A DNA stretch of 64,000 bases from contig CAVXSO010000007.1 of NCBI GenBank assembly GCA_963764465.1, positions 434,001 to 498,000 on the forward strand. Direction: 5' to 3'. Below, piece by piece: positions 50,783 to 60,490 of this stretch (position 1 is its first letter; every line of letters starts with the position of its first letter). Made by a program: the position numbers and the translations under genes. The notes under the pieces were generated by a model that had not been told where the DNA came from, ran no database searches, and was given only the letters and a program-made list of their open reading frames with translations. The DNA comes from JAJXXT01 sp963764465 (GTDB lineage: Bacteria > Pseudomonadota > Alphaproteobacteria > Acetobacterales > Acetobacteraceae).

Positions 50783-50882
50783 GTCCCGGCACCGAGGGGC
50801 GCCCCGACGAAGGGGCTGAGACGCCGCTATGCGCGGCAACCCTTTGAACCTGATCCGGTTCGTGCCGGCGGAGGGACGGGAA
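50783..50882 (+). ncRNA. TPP riboswitch (THI element)
   Basis: Thiamine pyrophosphate-sensing leader of thiC. The conserved elements are in order: CACCGAGGGGCGCC (50790), GGGGCTGAGA (50812-50821), a variable stem (CGCCGCTATGCGCGG), then CCTTTGAACCTGATCCGGTT (50841-50860) and GGCGGAGGGA (50868). P1 forms from TCCCG near 50784 and CGGGA near 50878. The thiC ATG lies about 47 nt downstream with GAGGAG ahead of it, so control is probably of translation initiation. Confidence 0.95.
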
Positions 50883-50928
50883 ACGGAAATCCCCTCGCCC
50901 GGCGCGCGCCACTCGCGAGGAGACGTCC

Positions 50929-52743
50929 ATGACCGTGCAGCAGCGCCCCGCCGCCGTGACCACCGGGCCGATCCCGGGATCGCGCAAGATCTACAGCGCC
51001 GTGCCGGAGCGGACCGACATTGCGGTGCCGTTCCGCGAGGTGGACCTGCATCCTTCGGCGCGCGAGGAGCCATTGCGGCTCTACGACACGTCCGGCGCCT
51101 ACACGGACCCCGCGGTCGCGATCGACCTCGAGGCCGGGCTGCCGGCGCTGCGCGGGGCATGGATCGCCGGGCGCGGCTTCACGGCGATCGACGGCCGCGC
51201 GGTGAAGGCCGAAGACAATGGCGGGGCCGTGGGCGAGAAGCTGGTCGCGCCCTGCCCTGCGCCGCGCGCGGTGCTGCGCGCCGAAGCCGGCAGGCACGCG
51301 ACGCAGCTGGAGTTCGCGCGCGCGGGCATCATCACCGAGGAGATGCGCTTCGTCGCGCACCGGGAAAACCTCGGTCGCGCCAAGATGCTGGAAGGCGCGG
51401 AGGCCCGGCGGGCGGATGGCGAGGATTTCGGCGCCGCAATGCCGGCTTTTGTCACGCCCGAGTTCGTGCGTGCGGAAATCGCGGCGGGGCGCGCCATCAT
51501 TCCCGCGAACATCAACCACCCAGAGCTGGAGCCCACCATCATCGGGCGCAACTTCCTGGTGAAGATCAACGCCAATATCGGCAACTCCGCGGTGACGTCC
51601 TCCGCGGCCGAGGAGGTCGAGAAGCTGGTCTGGGCAATCCGCTGGGGCGCGGACACGGTCATGGACCTCTCGACGGGGCGCAACATCCACAACATCCGCA
51701 GCTGGATCCTGCGCAACTCGCCGGTGCCAATCGGCACGGTGCCGATCTACCAGGCGCTGGAAAAGGTGGGCGGCGATCCGGACAGGCTGGACTGGGCCGT
51801 GTTCCGTGACACGCTGATCGAGCAGGCAGAACAGGGGGTGGACTACTTCACCATCCATGCCGGCGTGCGGCTCGCGTATATCCCGCTGACGGCGCGGCGG
51901 ACGACGGGGATCGTCTCGCGCGGCGGCTCGATCATGGCGCGCTGGTGCCTCGCGCATCACCGCGAAAGCTTCCTCTACGAGCACTTCGACGAGATCTGCG
52001 ACATCATGCGCGCGTATGACGTCAGCTTCTCGCTCGGCGACGGGCTGCGGCCGGGGTCGCAGGCGGACGCCAACGATGCGGCGCAGTTTGCTGAGCTGGA
52101 AACGCTGGGCGAACTCACCAAGATCGCGTGGGATCGCGGCTGCCAGGTGATGATCGAAGGACCAGGCCACGTGCCGATGCACAAGGTCAAGGCCAACATG
52201 GACAAGCAGCTCGCCGCCTGCGGCGAGGCGCCGTTCTACACGCTGGGCCCGCTCACAACCGATATCGCGCCGGGCTACGACCACATCACGTCCGCGATCG
52301 GGGCCGCGATGATCGGCTGGTTCGGTACCGCGATGCTCTGCTACGTGACGCCGAAGGAGCATCTGGGCCTGCCTAACCGTGACGATGTCAAAACGGGCGT
52401 CATCACCTATCGCATCGCGGCGCACGCGGCGGACCTGGCCAAGGGACATCCCTCCGCACGGTTGCGCGACGACGCGATCAGCCGGGCGCGGTTCGAGTTC
52501 CGTTGGGAGGACCAGTTCAACCTCGGCCTCGACCCCGACACGGCGCGCGCCTTCCACGACGAGACGCTGCCGAAGGAGGCGCACAAGACCGCGCATTTCT
52601 GTTCCATGTGCGGGCCGAAATTCTGCTCCATGAAGATCACCCAGGACATCCGTGACCAGGCGCAGCGCCAGGCGGGACTGGAGCAGATGAGCGAGGCGTT
52701 CCGCGCCGGCGGCAGCAGGATCTACGTCGACGAGAAGGCTTGA
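50929..52743 (+). CDS. thiC: Phosphomethylpyrimidine synthase
   Basis: Radical-SAM enzyme converting AIR into the HMP-phosphate pyrimidine of thiamine. The 604-residue protein has the ThiC domain (LRLYDTSGAYTDP, INANIGNSAVTSSAAEEV, MDLSTGRNIHNIR, SLGDGLRPGS) and the C-terminal cluster motif CSMCGPKFC. A GVDYFTIHAGV stretch is diagnostic. It stands alone behind a TPP riboswitch; other thi genes are not in the window. The product of PurM is its substrate. Confidence 0.98.
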   Translation: MTVQQRPAAVTTGPIPGSRKIYSAVPERTDIAVPFREVDLHPSAREEPLRLYDTSGAYTDPAVAIDLEAGLPALRGAWIAGRGFTAIDGRAVKAEDNGGAVGEKLVAPCPAPRAVLRAEAGRHATQLEFARAGIITEEMRFVAHRENLGRAKMLEGAEARRADGEDFGAAMPAFVTPEFVRAEIAAGRAIIPANINHPELEPTIIGRNFLVKINANIGNSAVTSSAAEEVEKLVWAIRWGADTVMDLSTGRNIHNIRSWILRNSPVPIGTVPIYQALEKVGGDPDRLDWAVFRDTLIEQAEQGVDYFTIHAGVRLAYIPLTARRTTGIVSRGGSIMARWCLAHHRESFLYEHFDEICDIMRAYDVSFSLGDGLRPGSQADANDAAQFAELETLGELTKIAWDRGCQVMIEGPGHVPMHKVKANMDKQLAACGEAPFYTLGPLTTDIAPGYDHITSAIGAAMIGWFGTAMLCYVTPKEHLGLPNRDDVKTGVITYRIAAHAADLAKGHPSARLRDDAISRARFEFRWEDQFNLGLDPDTARAFHDETLPKEAHKTAHFCSMCGPKFCSMKITQDIRDQAQRQAGLEQMSEAFRAGGSRIYVDEKA

Positions 52744-52785
52744 CCGGCAGGCGGCCCACGCACGGCGCTGCCTGATGGCGAGCAC

Positions 52786-53604
52786 CTACTTGATGGCGCC
52801 TTGCGTGAGGCCGGCGATGAACTGGCGCGAGAGGACGATATAGGTCAGCGTGATGGGCAGCGCCGCGAGCGTGAGGCCTGCGAACAGCACGCCCCAATCC
52901 GTGTTGAACTCGCCCATGAAGATGGTGAGGCCCTGTGGCAGCGTCTTCAGCCGGTCTGTCGTCAGGATCACCAGCGGGAAGAAAAAATCGTTCCAGATAG
53001 GCACCGCGTTCTGGATGCCGGCAATGACCAGCGCCGGGCGCGCGAGCGGCAGCATGATCCGCAGCATCACGCCGAGTTCCGAGGCGCCGTCGAGCCGCGC
53101 GGATTCCTCAAGCTCGCCAGGCAGGATACGCAGGAATCCCGTCAGGATGAAGACGGCCGAAGGCAGGCCCATCGCGACGTAGATCAGGATCAGGCCAAGG
53201 CGCGTGTCCAGCAGATGCAGCGTGTCGAGCTGGATGAAGAGCGGGATGATCGCGAGCTTGAGCGGCAGCATCAGCCCGGCGACAAAGAAGAGATAGACGA
53301 GGCCGGAGCCGCGGAAGACGTAGCGGGCGAGCGCATAGGCCGCCATCGTGCCGAAGACGAGGATCCCCACGATCGAGCCCGCGGTGACGATGATGGAGTT
53401 GGCGAGGTAGAGCGGGAAGCTCGTCTCCCTCCAGACCTTGGCGACGTTCGCGAAAACCGCGCCGGTGGGGAAGCCCAGAGGGGAGGCGAAGATTTCCGCG
53501 TTGCTGCGCGTGGCGGACAGCAGCATGACCAGCAGCGGAAAGACCATCACGACGGCATTGGCGCCGAGCAGGAGCTGCCAGGCCCAGCGGTGCCTTTCCG
53601 TCAC
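52786..53604 (-). CDS. Sugar ABC transporter permease (MalG/UgpE-like)
   Basis: Inner-membrane permease of 272 residues with six helices. The EAA loop ELEESARLDGASELGVMLRI precedes PLARPALVIAGI. The GTG start at 53604 overlaps the stop of the other permease (GTGA). The C-terminus IAGLTQGAIK is typical of this subfamily. It is the third gene of a binding protein-permease-permease operon; no ATP-binding subunit follows, so an MsmK/UgpC-like ATPase elsewhere must energise it. Confidence 0.93.
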   Translation of the reverse strand: MTERHRWAWQLLLGANAVVMVFPLLVMLLSATRSNAEIFASPLGFPTGAVFANVAKVWRETSFPLYLANSIIVTAGSIVGILVFGTMAAYALARYVFRGSGLVYLFFVAGLMLPLKLAIIPLFIQLDTLHLLDTRLGLILIYVAMGLPSAVFILTGFLRILPGELEESARLDGASELGVMLRIMLPLARPALVIAGIQNAVPIWNDFFFPLVILTTDRLKTLPQGLTIFMGEFNTDWGVLFAGLTLAALPITLTYIVLSRQFIAGLTQGAIK

Positions 53605-54542
53605 AGCTCGATCTCCCGCGCCCGCAGGATGCGCAGGGCAACCGCCGAGACCGCCGCGATGAAGATGAACATCAGCACCGCAAGTGCGCTGCCATGGCCA
53701 AAATCCTGCAGGCCGGAGCTCACGGCACCGAAAGCGGTTCGGTAGAACAGCAGGCCGAGCACGTCGGTCGCGCCACCAGGCGGACCGTCGAGTCCGCCCA
53801 TCACGTAGGGCAGCTCGAACCAGTTGAAGCTGCCGATGAAGGTGAGGATGACAACGATGGTCGCCGCGGGGGCGACGAGCGGCCAGACGATGCGCGCCAT
53901 CAGCACGCGATCCGTCGCCCCGTCGATGCGCGCGGCCTCCAGCGTCTCCTTCGGGATGCGCTGCATGCCAGCGAGAAAGATCAGCGCGGGGAAGCCCATC
54001 CAGTGCCACGCGTTGGTGGCGATGAGGGAGGCGAGCGCCGTGCGTGCGTCGCCGAGCCAGGGCAGGCCCTGTATGCCAACGAGTGCCAGAAGCTCGTTGA
54101 CCGCGCCGAAGATCGGGTTGAGCAGCAGCTTCCAGAGGATGCCGACGACAATGGCCGAGAGCACCACGGGTAGAAACACGATCACCTGGTGCACGCGATG
54201 GCCGGGCATCGCCTTCAGCAGCGCGAAGGCGATGAGGTAGGCGAGGCCGTTCTGCACCACCATCAGGCTCGCGAAGACGATGACGTTGTGCCAGAGCGCC
54301 CGCCAGGTCGCCGCGGCGTAGGGCGCGACCAACAGCACGTCCCGCAGGTTGGCGAGCCCGACCCAGCCCGTCGGGCGCGGGCCCTGGAAGCTGCGGAACG
54401 CGTCGGCGAAGGCGCCGAGCACAGGCACCACGACGAACAGCGTCATCACCGCCGCCCCGGGGGTGAGCAGGAGGGCAATCCACAGCCCTCGCCGCAGGCG
54501 TCCGCGCCTTGCCCCGGGGTGAGGCGGCTTAGGCGACGTCAC
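53601..54542 (-). CDS. Sugar ABC transporter permease (MalF/UgpA-like)
   Basis: Inner-membrane permease of 313 residues, six helices. The first helix is LWIALLLTPGAAVMTLFVVV, and the EAA loop is KETLEAARIDGATDRVLMAR followed by VWPLVAPAATIV. The start is a GTG at 54542 inside the stop of the binding-protein gene (GTGA), and the end overlaps the second permease. Tight coupling of all three genes is clear. Confidence 0.93.
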   Translation of the reverse strand: MTSPKPPHPGARRGRLRRGLWIALLLTPGAAVMTLFVVVPVLGAFADAFRSFQGPRPTGWVGLANLRDVLLVAPYAAATWRALWHNVIVFASLMVVQNGLAYLIAFALLKAMPGHRVHQVIVFLPVVLSAIVVGILWKLLLNPIFGAVNELLALVGIQGLPWLGDARTALASLIATNAWHWMGFPALIFLAGMQRIPKETLEAARIDGATDRVLMARIVWPLVAPAATIVVILTFIGSFNWFELPYVMGGLDGPPGGATDVLGLLFYRTAFGAVSSGLQDFGHGSALAVLMFIFIAAVSAVALRILRAREIEL

Positions 54543-55783
54543 TTACCCTGGAAGGGCTTGTAGTACTTGGCGATGCCGTCGGTGACGAAGGCGCCGACCT
54601 GCTCCGGTGTCATCGAACCCGCGAACATCTTCTGCAGCGCGCCCTGGAGCAGTTCGGAGCCCGTTGGGTTCTCGTAACGGAACGAGACCGCCATGATATA
54701 GGGCACGGATTCGTTGCCCATGGCGGCGACCTTGGCCAGCATCGGGTCCTTCAACACCACGCCCTTGATGGGCGAGACGTCGCCGAGCATGGCGCCGAGC
54801 TGGTCACCGAACTCCTTGGTGCCCATGAAGCGGACGAGGGCGAGGGCCGCCTTCTGGTGCTGGCTGCTCTTCACCACCGCGTAGCCGCCGTCATAGAATT
54901 TGGAGACCAGCTGCGGGCTGTTGGCGTCCGGCGCGGGCGGAGCCATGAAGTCCATGGCCAGCTTCGGGTTCTGCTTGGCGAAGTTGGCGATCTCCCAGCT
55001 GCCACCGACGAACATCGCGGCACGGCCGGAAAGGAAGAGCTGCTGGCCCGTGGGGTAGTCGATGCCGGTGAAGCCGGGCGGCATGAACGGCTTCAGTTCC
55101 AGGAGCTTGCCCAGGGCGGCGGTGTATTTCGGGTCCTTGAACGTGGTCTTGCCGGCGACGACGTCCTTGAAAAACTGCTGGCCGAGCATGGGACCGGTAA
55201 GGTCGCCGGCGAACACCTCGTCCATCCAGCCAGTCGCGGTGCCGTTGGCAATGCAGATCTTGCCGGTTGCCGCGATCGCCTTGCACGCGGCGAGGAACTC
55301 GGCCCAGGTCTTGGGCTCCGCCACCTTGGCCGCAGCCAGGATGTCCTTGTTCACGAGGATACCCAGCGTCTGCGTGGAGAAGGCGAAGGAGTAGATCTTG
55401 CCGGTGGAACGAACGGCGAGAGCCGCCTTCGCGTCATCGGGCAGATTGGCCAGTTCCGGATCGTTCTGCGGCGTCAGCTCCACGAGGTAGCCGGGGGTCG
55501 CGAGCTGCTCCAGCCCGCCATAGGCGCGGGTGTGCAGCACGTCCGGTCCCTTGCCGCCGGCGAGCGCGGTCGAGACGATGGTCTGGTAGTCGGCCGGCGG
55601 AAAGGCCTGGAAGACGACGTGGATACCAGGATTCTGCTTGGTAAACTCATCGAACAGCTTGGTGTAGACGGCCTTGTCCTCCTGGCGCCAGGTCCAGAAG
55701 GTGATGTCCTCGGCGCGCGCGACGCCGGAACCAAGGCCGATCGCGGCGAACAGCGCGGCGAGCCCCGCCAGCAGCTTTCTCAT
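54539..55783 (-). CDS. Sugar ABC transporter substrate-binding protein
   Basis: Periplasmic family-1 extracellular solute-binding protein of 414 residues. Signal peptide MRKLLAGLAALFAAIGLGSG with cleavage after ARA. The mature part begins EDITFWTWRQEDKAVYTKLF, and contains LSGRAAMFVGGSWEIANF, the typical C-lobe motif. GGGAGAGGA lies just ahead of the ATG at 55783. It heads the three-gene importer operon. The ligand is likely a sugar or glycoside, not identifiable. Confidence 0.93.
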   Translation of the reverse strand: MRKLLAGLAALFAAIGLGSGVARAEDITFWTWRQEDKAVYTKLFDEFTKQNPGIHVVFQAFPPADYQTIVSTALAGGKGPDVLHTRAYGGLEQLATPGYLVELTPQNDPELANLPDDAKAALAVRSTGKIYSFAFSTQTLGILVNKDILAAAKVAEPKTWAEFLAACKAIAATGKICIANGTATGWMDEVFAGDLTGPMLGQQFFKDVVAGKTTFKDPKYTAALGKLLELKPFMPPGFTGIDYPTGQQLFLSGRAAMFVGGSWEIANFAKQNPKLAMDFMAPPAPDANSPQLVSKFYDGGYAVVKSSQHQKAALALVRFMGTKEFGDQLGAMLGDVSPIKGVVLKDPMLAKVAAMGNESVPYIMAVSFRYENPTGSELLQGALQKMFAGSMTPEQVGAFVTDGIAKYYKPFQGK

Positions 55784-55848
55784 CGTTCCTCTCCCATACG
55801 AATCGGAAACGATCATGCTGCCGGCGGGGCGGGAGTCAATGCGGGGCG

Positions 55849-57426
55849 CTAGGCCCTTTCGATGTTCCAGAAGATGGGCAGGCCCTGCAGCAGCCCCTTG
55901 AGATCGGCGCGGCAGGCGGTGGGCGTCAGGCTCTGGCCCAGCGGAATATAGGGAACATCCACGAAGGCCTGGAGCTGGATCTTGCGCGCGATCTCCTTCT
56001 GGGCGGCGAGCGAGGTTGCCGCCATCCACTGGTTGCGCAGCTCCTCGAGTTTCGGCGCGGTGGGCCAGCCGGTGATCGCCTGCTTGCCGTTGCCACGCAG
56101 GAAGACGTGCACCGCCGGGTTGATCTGGTCGAGCCCGCTCCACGAGGTCTGGAAGATGTTCCACCCCCCCTTGTCGATCGGGTCCATCTTGGCGCGGCGC
56201 AGCAGCACCGTGCCCCAGTCCATCGCCTGGAAGTCGAGGTTGATACCGATCTTGGGCAGGAGCGCGCCGGTCACCTCGGCGAGCGCCTTGGTCGAGGCGA
56301 TGTTCATCGGCGCGAGGAACACGACCTTCTCGCCCTTGTAGCCGGCCTGCTCCAGCTCCTTCTTGACGGCGTCCAGGTTGCGCTGGCTGGTGAGGTTCTC
56401 CATGCCCGCGTCGCTGGCCATCGGGGTGTCGGGGCAGAAATAGCCGACGCCGTCGCGCCAGAGGTGACGGTCCGTGCCGTTCACGGCGATCATGTAGTCC
56501 GACTGCGTGATGGCGTGGACGATGGCGCGGCGGATGGCGGGGTTATCGAAGGGTGGCTGGAGCTGATTGAAGCGCATCGTCGCGATGGTGCCGGTAGGCA
56601 CGACGATGGGCGTCACCACGCCCTGGCTCTTCTGCAGCACTGGCAGCAGATCGGCGGAGGGCGTGTACCACCAGTCCACTTCCCCGGTCTGAAGGGCGGC
56701 CATCGCGGTGGAGGGATCCTGGATGACCTGCCATTCGATGCGCTCGAATTTCGCGATCTTGGGGCCCGAGGTCCATTCCGGCTTGCCCGCGGGGACGGGC
56801 ACGTAGTCCGGGTTGCGTTCCCACACCGCACGGACGCCGGCGACGCGCTCGTCTGCCTTCCAGCGATACGGGCCGCTCCCGATCGCCTCCGTTATCTGCT
56901 TGTAGGGATCCGTCTCGGCCAGGTGCTGCGGCATGATCGGGCACATGCTGGGCGAAATCTTGCACAGCGCCGTGGGCAGCAGCGGAAACGATGTCTTCAG
57001 CTTGATGACGATGGTCTTGTCGTCCGGCGCCGACATCTCGTTGGTGGCGGCGGCAACCGACTGGCCGAAGCCGTCGCGCGCGCTCCAGCGCTTGATGGAG
57101 GCCACCGCGTCGCGTGCCAGCACCTTATCGCCGTTATGGAATTTGAGGCCGTCGCGCAGCGTCATTTTCCAGGTCTTGCCGTCGTCCTCGACGACGTGGC
57201 CCGCGACCATCTGCGGCGTGGCCTCGAAGGTCGCGTTCTGGCCGTAGAGCGTGTCATAGACCATGTAGGCGTGGTCGCGAGTCTGGTAGCTCGTGGTCCA
57301 GACCGGATCGAGGGAGACGAGGTCCACATCGGGGACGAATTTCAGCACGTTCTTCGAGGCGCCACGTGCCAAAGCCGGGGCAGCGATGCCAGCGGCGGTG
57401 CTGGCGAGGAAGGTGCGACGACGCAT
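55849..57426 (-). CDS. Peptide/nickel-type ABC transporter substrate-binding protein, Tat-exported
   Basis: Family-5 solute-binding protein (DppA/OppA-like) of 525 residues. The N-terminus MRRRTFLASTAAGIAAPALA carries a twin-arginine motif (RRRTFLA), so export by Tat is likely. Family features are LVSLDPVWTTSYQTRDHAYM, MTLRDGLKFHNGDKVLARD and PFDNPAIRRAIVHAITQ. GGGGG precedes the ATG at 57426 by 7 nt. No permease or ATPase for this class adjoins; the next genes are a sugar importer 65 bp downstream and a divergent FAD oxidase, so it appears to be an orphan binding protein. Confidence 0.92.
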   Translation of the reverse strand: MRRRTFLASTAAGIAAPALARGASKNVLKFVPDVDLVSLDPVWTTSYQTRDHAYMVYDTLYGQNATFEATPQMVAGHVVEDDGKTWKMTLRDGLKFHNGDKVLARDAVASIKRWSARDGFGQSVAAATNEMSAPDDKTIVIKLKTSFPLLPTALCKISPSMCPIMPQHLAETDPYKQITEAIGSGPYRWKADERVAGVRAVWERNPDYVPVPAGKPEWTSGPKIAKFERIEWQVIQDPSTAMAALQTGEVDWWYTPSADLLPVLQKSQGVVTPIVVPTGTIATMRFNQLQPPFDNPAIRRAIVHAITQSDYMIAVNGTDRHLWRDGVGYFCPDTPMASDAGMENLTSQRNLDAVKKELEQAGYKGEKVVFLAPMNIASTKALAEVTGALLPKIGINLDFQAMDWGTVLLRRAKMDPIDKGGWNIFQTSWSGLDQINPAVHVFLRGNGKQAITGWPTAPKLEELRNQWMAATSLAAQKEIARKIQLQAFVDVPYIPLGQSLTPTACRADLKGLLQGLPIFWNIERA

Positions 57427-57493
57427 GGGAACCCCCGTCTGTTGTTGTTGGGGTGATCTTGCACCGGCGCGCGCGCTGCGCGAAGCCTGTTTC

Positions 57494-58582
57494 ATGGAAT
57501 TCATCGATTGCGTGGTGGTGGGCGCGGGCGTGGTGGGGATCGCGACCGCACGGGCACTGGCGAAGGCGGGGCGCGAGGTGTTGGTGCTCGAGGCCGCGGA
57601 GGCCATCGGCACCGAGACCTCATCGCGCAATTCCGAAGTGGTTCACGCGGGAATCTACTACGCAAAGGATTCCCTTATGGCGCGGCTCTGCGTCGAGGGG
57701 CGGCGGCGGCTCTACGAGTTCTGCGCGAGCCGCGGCGTGGAGGCGCGAGCATGCGGCAAGCTGATCGTTGCGACGGACGCAGCGGAGGCGGAGCGGCTGG
57801 CCGGGATCAAGGCGAGGGCCGAGGCCAACGGCGTCGAGGACATGCGGATGCTGACGGCGGCGGAGGCGACGGCGATGGAGCCGGCGCTGTCCTGCACCGC
57901 CGCGCTGCACTCGCCGCACACGGGGATCGTGGACAGCCACGGCTACATGCTGGCGCTGCAGGGCGAGGCGGAGGAGGCAGGCGCGAGCTTCGTGTTCCGC
58001 AGCCGCGTCGAGCACGGGCACGTTACGGAGGACGGCGTCGTGATCCAGGCGGAGGGCGAGACACTGGTCTGCCACACACTGGTGAATGCCGCGGGGCTGC
58101 ATGCGCCGGCGCTGGCGCGCGGCATCGTCGGCATGCCAAGCCAGCTCGTGCCGAAGGAATACCTGGCGAAGGGCAATTATTTCTCGCTGCCGGGGCGCGC
58201 GCCGTTCTCGCGGCTGATCTATCCCGTGCCGGTGCCAGGCGGGCTCGGCGTGCACCTGACGATCGATCTCGGCGGGCAGGCCAGGTTTGGGCCGGATGTC
58301 GAATGGGTGGACGAGATCAACTACGACGTCGATCCCGCGCGCGCGGACAGTTTCTATGCCGCGATACGGCGCTACTGGCCGGGGCTGCGCGACGGCGCGT
58401 TGCAGCCGGGCTACGCCGGCATCCGCCCGAAGATCGTGCCGAAGGGCGCGCCGGCACAGGATTTCGTCATCCAGGGACCGGCGGTGCATGGCGTGCCGGG
58501 ACTGGTCAACCTGTTCGGGATCGAAAGCCCGGGGCTCACCGCCGCGATCTCGCTTGCGGACCTGGTCGTCACGGCGTGCTGA
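57494..58582 (+). CDS. FAD-dependent oxidoreductase, L-2-hydroxyglutarate dehydrogenase-like
   Basis: DAO-fold flavoprotein of 362 residues. The dinucleotide-binding N-terminus is DCVVVGAGVVGIATARALAK, with SRNSEVVHAGIYY, a signature of the LhgO/L2HGDH group. The C-terminus ends with a typical FAD-contact region (GLVNLFGIESPGLTAAISLA). Substrate is probably an L-2-hydroxy acid. The start at 57494 lies 67 bp from the divergent peptide-binding protein gene. It converges with uvrC, 21 bp between stops. Confidence 0.9.
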   Translation: MEFIDCVVVGAGVVGIATARALAKAGREVLVLEAAEAIGTETSSRNSEVVHAGIYYAKDSLMARLCVEGRRRLYEFCASRGVEARACGKLIVATDAAEAERLAGIKARAEANGVEDMRMLTAAEATAMEPALSCTAALHSPHTGIVDSHGYMLALQGEAEEAGASFVFRSRVEHGHVTEDGVVIQAEGETLVCHTLVNAAGLHAPALARGIVGMPSQLVPKEYLAKGNYFSLPGRAPFSRLIYPVPVPGGLGVHLTIDLGGQARFGPDVEWVDEINYDVDPARADSFYAAIRRYWPGLRDGALQPGYAGIRPKIVPKGAPAQDFVIQGPAVHGVPGLVNLFGIESPGLTAAISLADLVVTAC

Positions 58583-58603
58583 TCGGAATCCGGGCAGCCG
58601 CCG

Positions 58604-60490
58604 CTAGCCAGTGTTGAAGAACCTGTAGACTTTCTGGGCGATTTCCTTGGAGATACCCGGCGCGGCCTCGAGGTCCGCGAGCCCCGCCTGCTTGACGCCG
58701 CGCGCCGAGCCGAAATGGTGCAGCAGCGCCTTCTTGCGCGCCGGCCCGATGCCGGCGATCTCGTCGAGCTCGCTGGTGACGAGGGATTTCGAGCGGCCAG
58801 CGCGGTGTGTTGTGATGGCGAAACGATGCGATTCGTCGCGGATGCGCTGCAGGAAGTAGAGCACGGGGTCGCGCGGCGGCAGCTGCATCGGCGGGTGCCC
58901 CGTACGATGGAACCATTCGCGCCCGGCATCGCGGTCCGGCCCCTTGGCAATCGCGACCAGCGGCACGTCGCCAAGGCCGAGCCCCTCCATCACCGCGGTG
59001 GCGGCGGAAAGCTGGCCGGCGCCGCCATCGATGAGCACCAGGTCCGGCAGCGTCTCCTCCTCCTTCAGCGCGCGGGAGAAGCGGCGTTCCAGCATCTCGC
59101 GCATCATCGCGAAGTCGTCGCCGGGGGTGATGGGGCCACGGATGGAATATTTGCGGTAGGCCGATTTGCGGAACCCCTCCGAGCCCGCCACGACCATCAC
59201 GCCATAGGGGTTCGCCCCCATGATGTGGCTGTTGTCATAGCACTCGATGCGCTCAGGCGGGGCGGGCAGGCCGAACGTCTCGGCAACGCCGGCAAGGAGC
59301 TTCGCCTGGCCCGCGCTTTCCGCGAGCTTGCGCTCCAGTGCCTCGCGCGCGTTGGTCAGAGCATGCAGCACCACGTCGTGCTTCTCGCCGCGCTGCGGCA
59401 CGGCGATCTCCACATGCCTGCGCGAGCCCAGCAATTGCGCCTTGAGCGTCAGCGCCTCCTCGACGAGTTCCCGCTCCTCGATCGGGTGGCTCAACAGGAT
59501 CACCGGAGGCGGTGGCTTGTCGTCGTAGAACTGGGCGATGAAGGCGGCGAGCACCTCGCCTGGTTCCGCGTTGCGCGCATGGGTGGGAAAATGCGCGCGG
59601 TTGCCGTTGTTGCGCCCGCCGCGGACGAAGAAGATCTGCACGCAGCTCTGCCCGGCGTTCTGCCAGACGGCGATCACGTCGGCATCGCCCAGGCTCGCGG
59701 GGTTGATGACGTCGGTGCCCTGCACCGCGGTCAGCGCGCGGATGCGGTCGCGGATGGAGGCCGCGCGCTCGAATTCCAGGTGTTCGGAGGCTTCCTCCAT
59801 CTCCGCCGCGAGCGCCTGCTGCACGTTTCCGGCGCGGCCGGCGAGGAAGCCGCGCGCCTGATCCACAAGCGCCGCGTAGTCCGCCTCCGCGATGCGGCCA
59901 ACGCAGGGGGCAGAGCAGCGGCGGATCTGGAACAGCAGGCACGGGCGCGTGCGGCTGGCGAAGACCGTGTCCGCGCAGGAGCGCAGCAGGAAGACGCGCT
60001 GCATCGCCGTCACGGTCTGGTTCACCGCCCAGGCGGAGGCGAAGGGGCCGAAATAGGACGCCTTGCGCGTGCGCGTGCCGCGATGCTTGGCGATTTGCGG
60101 AAACGGATGATCCTCCGTCAGCATCAGCCAGGGGTAGGACTTGTCGTCGCGCAGGACGATGTTGAAGCGCGGCTTGAGGCGCTTGATGAGGTTCGCTTCC
60201 AGCAGCAGCGCCTCGGCCTCGGTATGCGTGGTGACGATCTCGAGACTCACCGTCTCCGACACCATCCGGCGCAGGCGCTCAGGCAGGCGGGAGAACTGGG
60301 TGTAGGCGGTCACGCGGCGGCGCAGCGCGCGGGCCTTGCCGACATAGAGCGCGTCGCCCTTGGCATCGAGCATGCGATAAACGCCGGGCGAGAGCGGCAG
60401 GGTGGCCAGTGCCGCCTGGATCACCGCGACCCCCTTGGCGGGCGGCGGCGGAGACGGATCGGGGCCCGGAGGAGCGTCTGGCGGGATCAT
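58604..60490 (-). CDS. uvrC: Excinuclease ABC subunit C
   Basis: Nucleotide excision repair nuclease of 628 residues. N-terminal GIY-YIG domain: SPGVYRMLDAKGDALYVGKA, RRVTAYTQ. The UvrB-binding UVR motif lies near EMEEASEHLEFERAASIRDR. The C-terminal RNase H-like nuclease includes IECYDNSHIMGANPYG and VLIDGGAGQLSAA. Tandem HhH motifs follow (LDEIAGIGPARKKALLHHFG). I used the ATG at 60490; the frame opens to 60598, but the extra residues look unlike the family. Confidence 0.96.
   Translation of the reverse strand: MIPPDAPPGPDPSPPPPAKGVAVIQAALATLPLSPGVYRMLDAKGDALYVGKARALRRRVTAYTQFSRLPERLRRMVSETVSLEIVTTHTEAEALLLEANLIKRLKPRFNIVLRDDKSYPWLMLTEDHPFPQIAKHRGTRTRKASYFGPFASAWAVNQTVTAMQRVFLLRSCADTVFASRTRPCLLFQIRRCSAPCVGRIAEADYAALVDQARGFLAGRAGNVQQALAAEMEEASEHLEFERAASIRDRIRALTAVQGTDVINPASLGDADVIAVWQNAGQSCVQIFFVRGGRNNGNRAHFPTHARNAEPGEVLAAFIAQFYDDKPPPPVILLSHPIEERELVEEALTLKAQLLGSRRHVEIAVPQRGEKHDVVLHALTNAREALERKLAESAGQAKLLAGVAETFGLPAPPERIECYDNSHIMGANPYGVMVVAGSEGFRKSAYRKYSIRGPITPGDDFAMMREMLERRFSRALKEEETLPDLVLIDGGAGQLSAATAVMEGLGLGDVPLVAIAKGPDRDAGREWFHRTGHPPMQLPPRDPVLYFLQRIRDESHRFAITTHRAGRSKSLVTSELDEIAGIGPARKKALLHHFGSARGVKQAGLADLEAAPGISKEIAQKVYRFFNTG

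Noticed and set aside
55784..56164. N-terminal extension of the sugar-binding protein to 56164
   Set aside because: The extension is antisense-like sequence inside the adjacent peptide-binding protein gene; the signal peptide begins at 55783.
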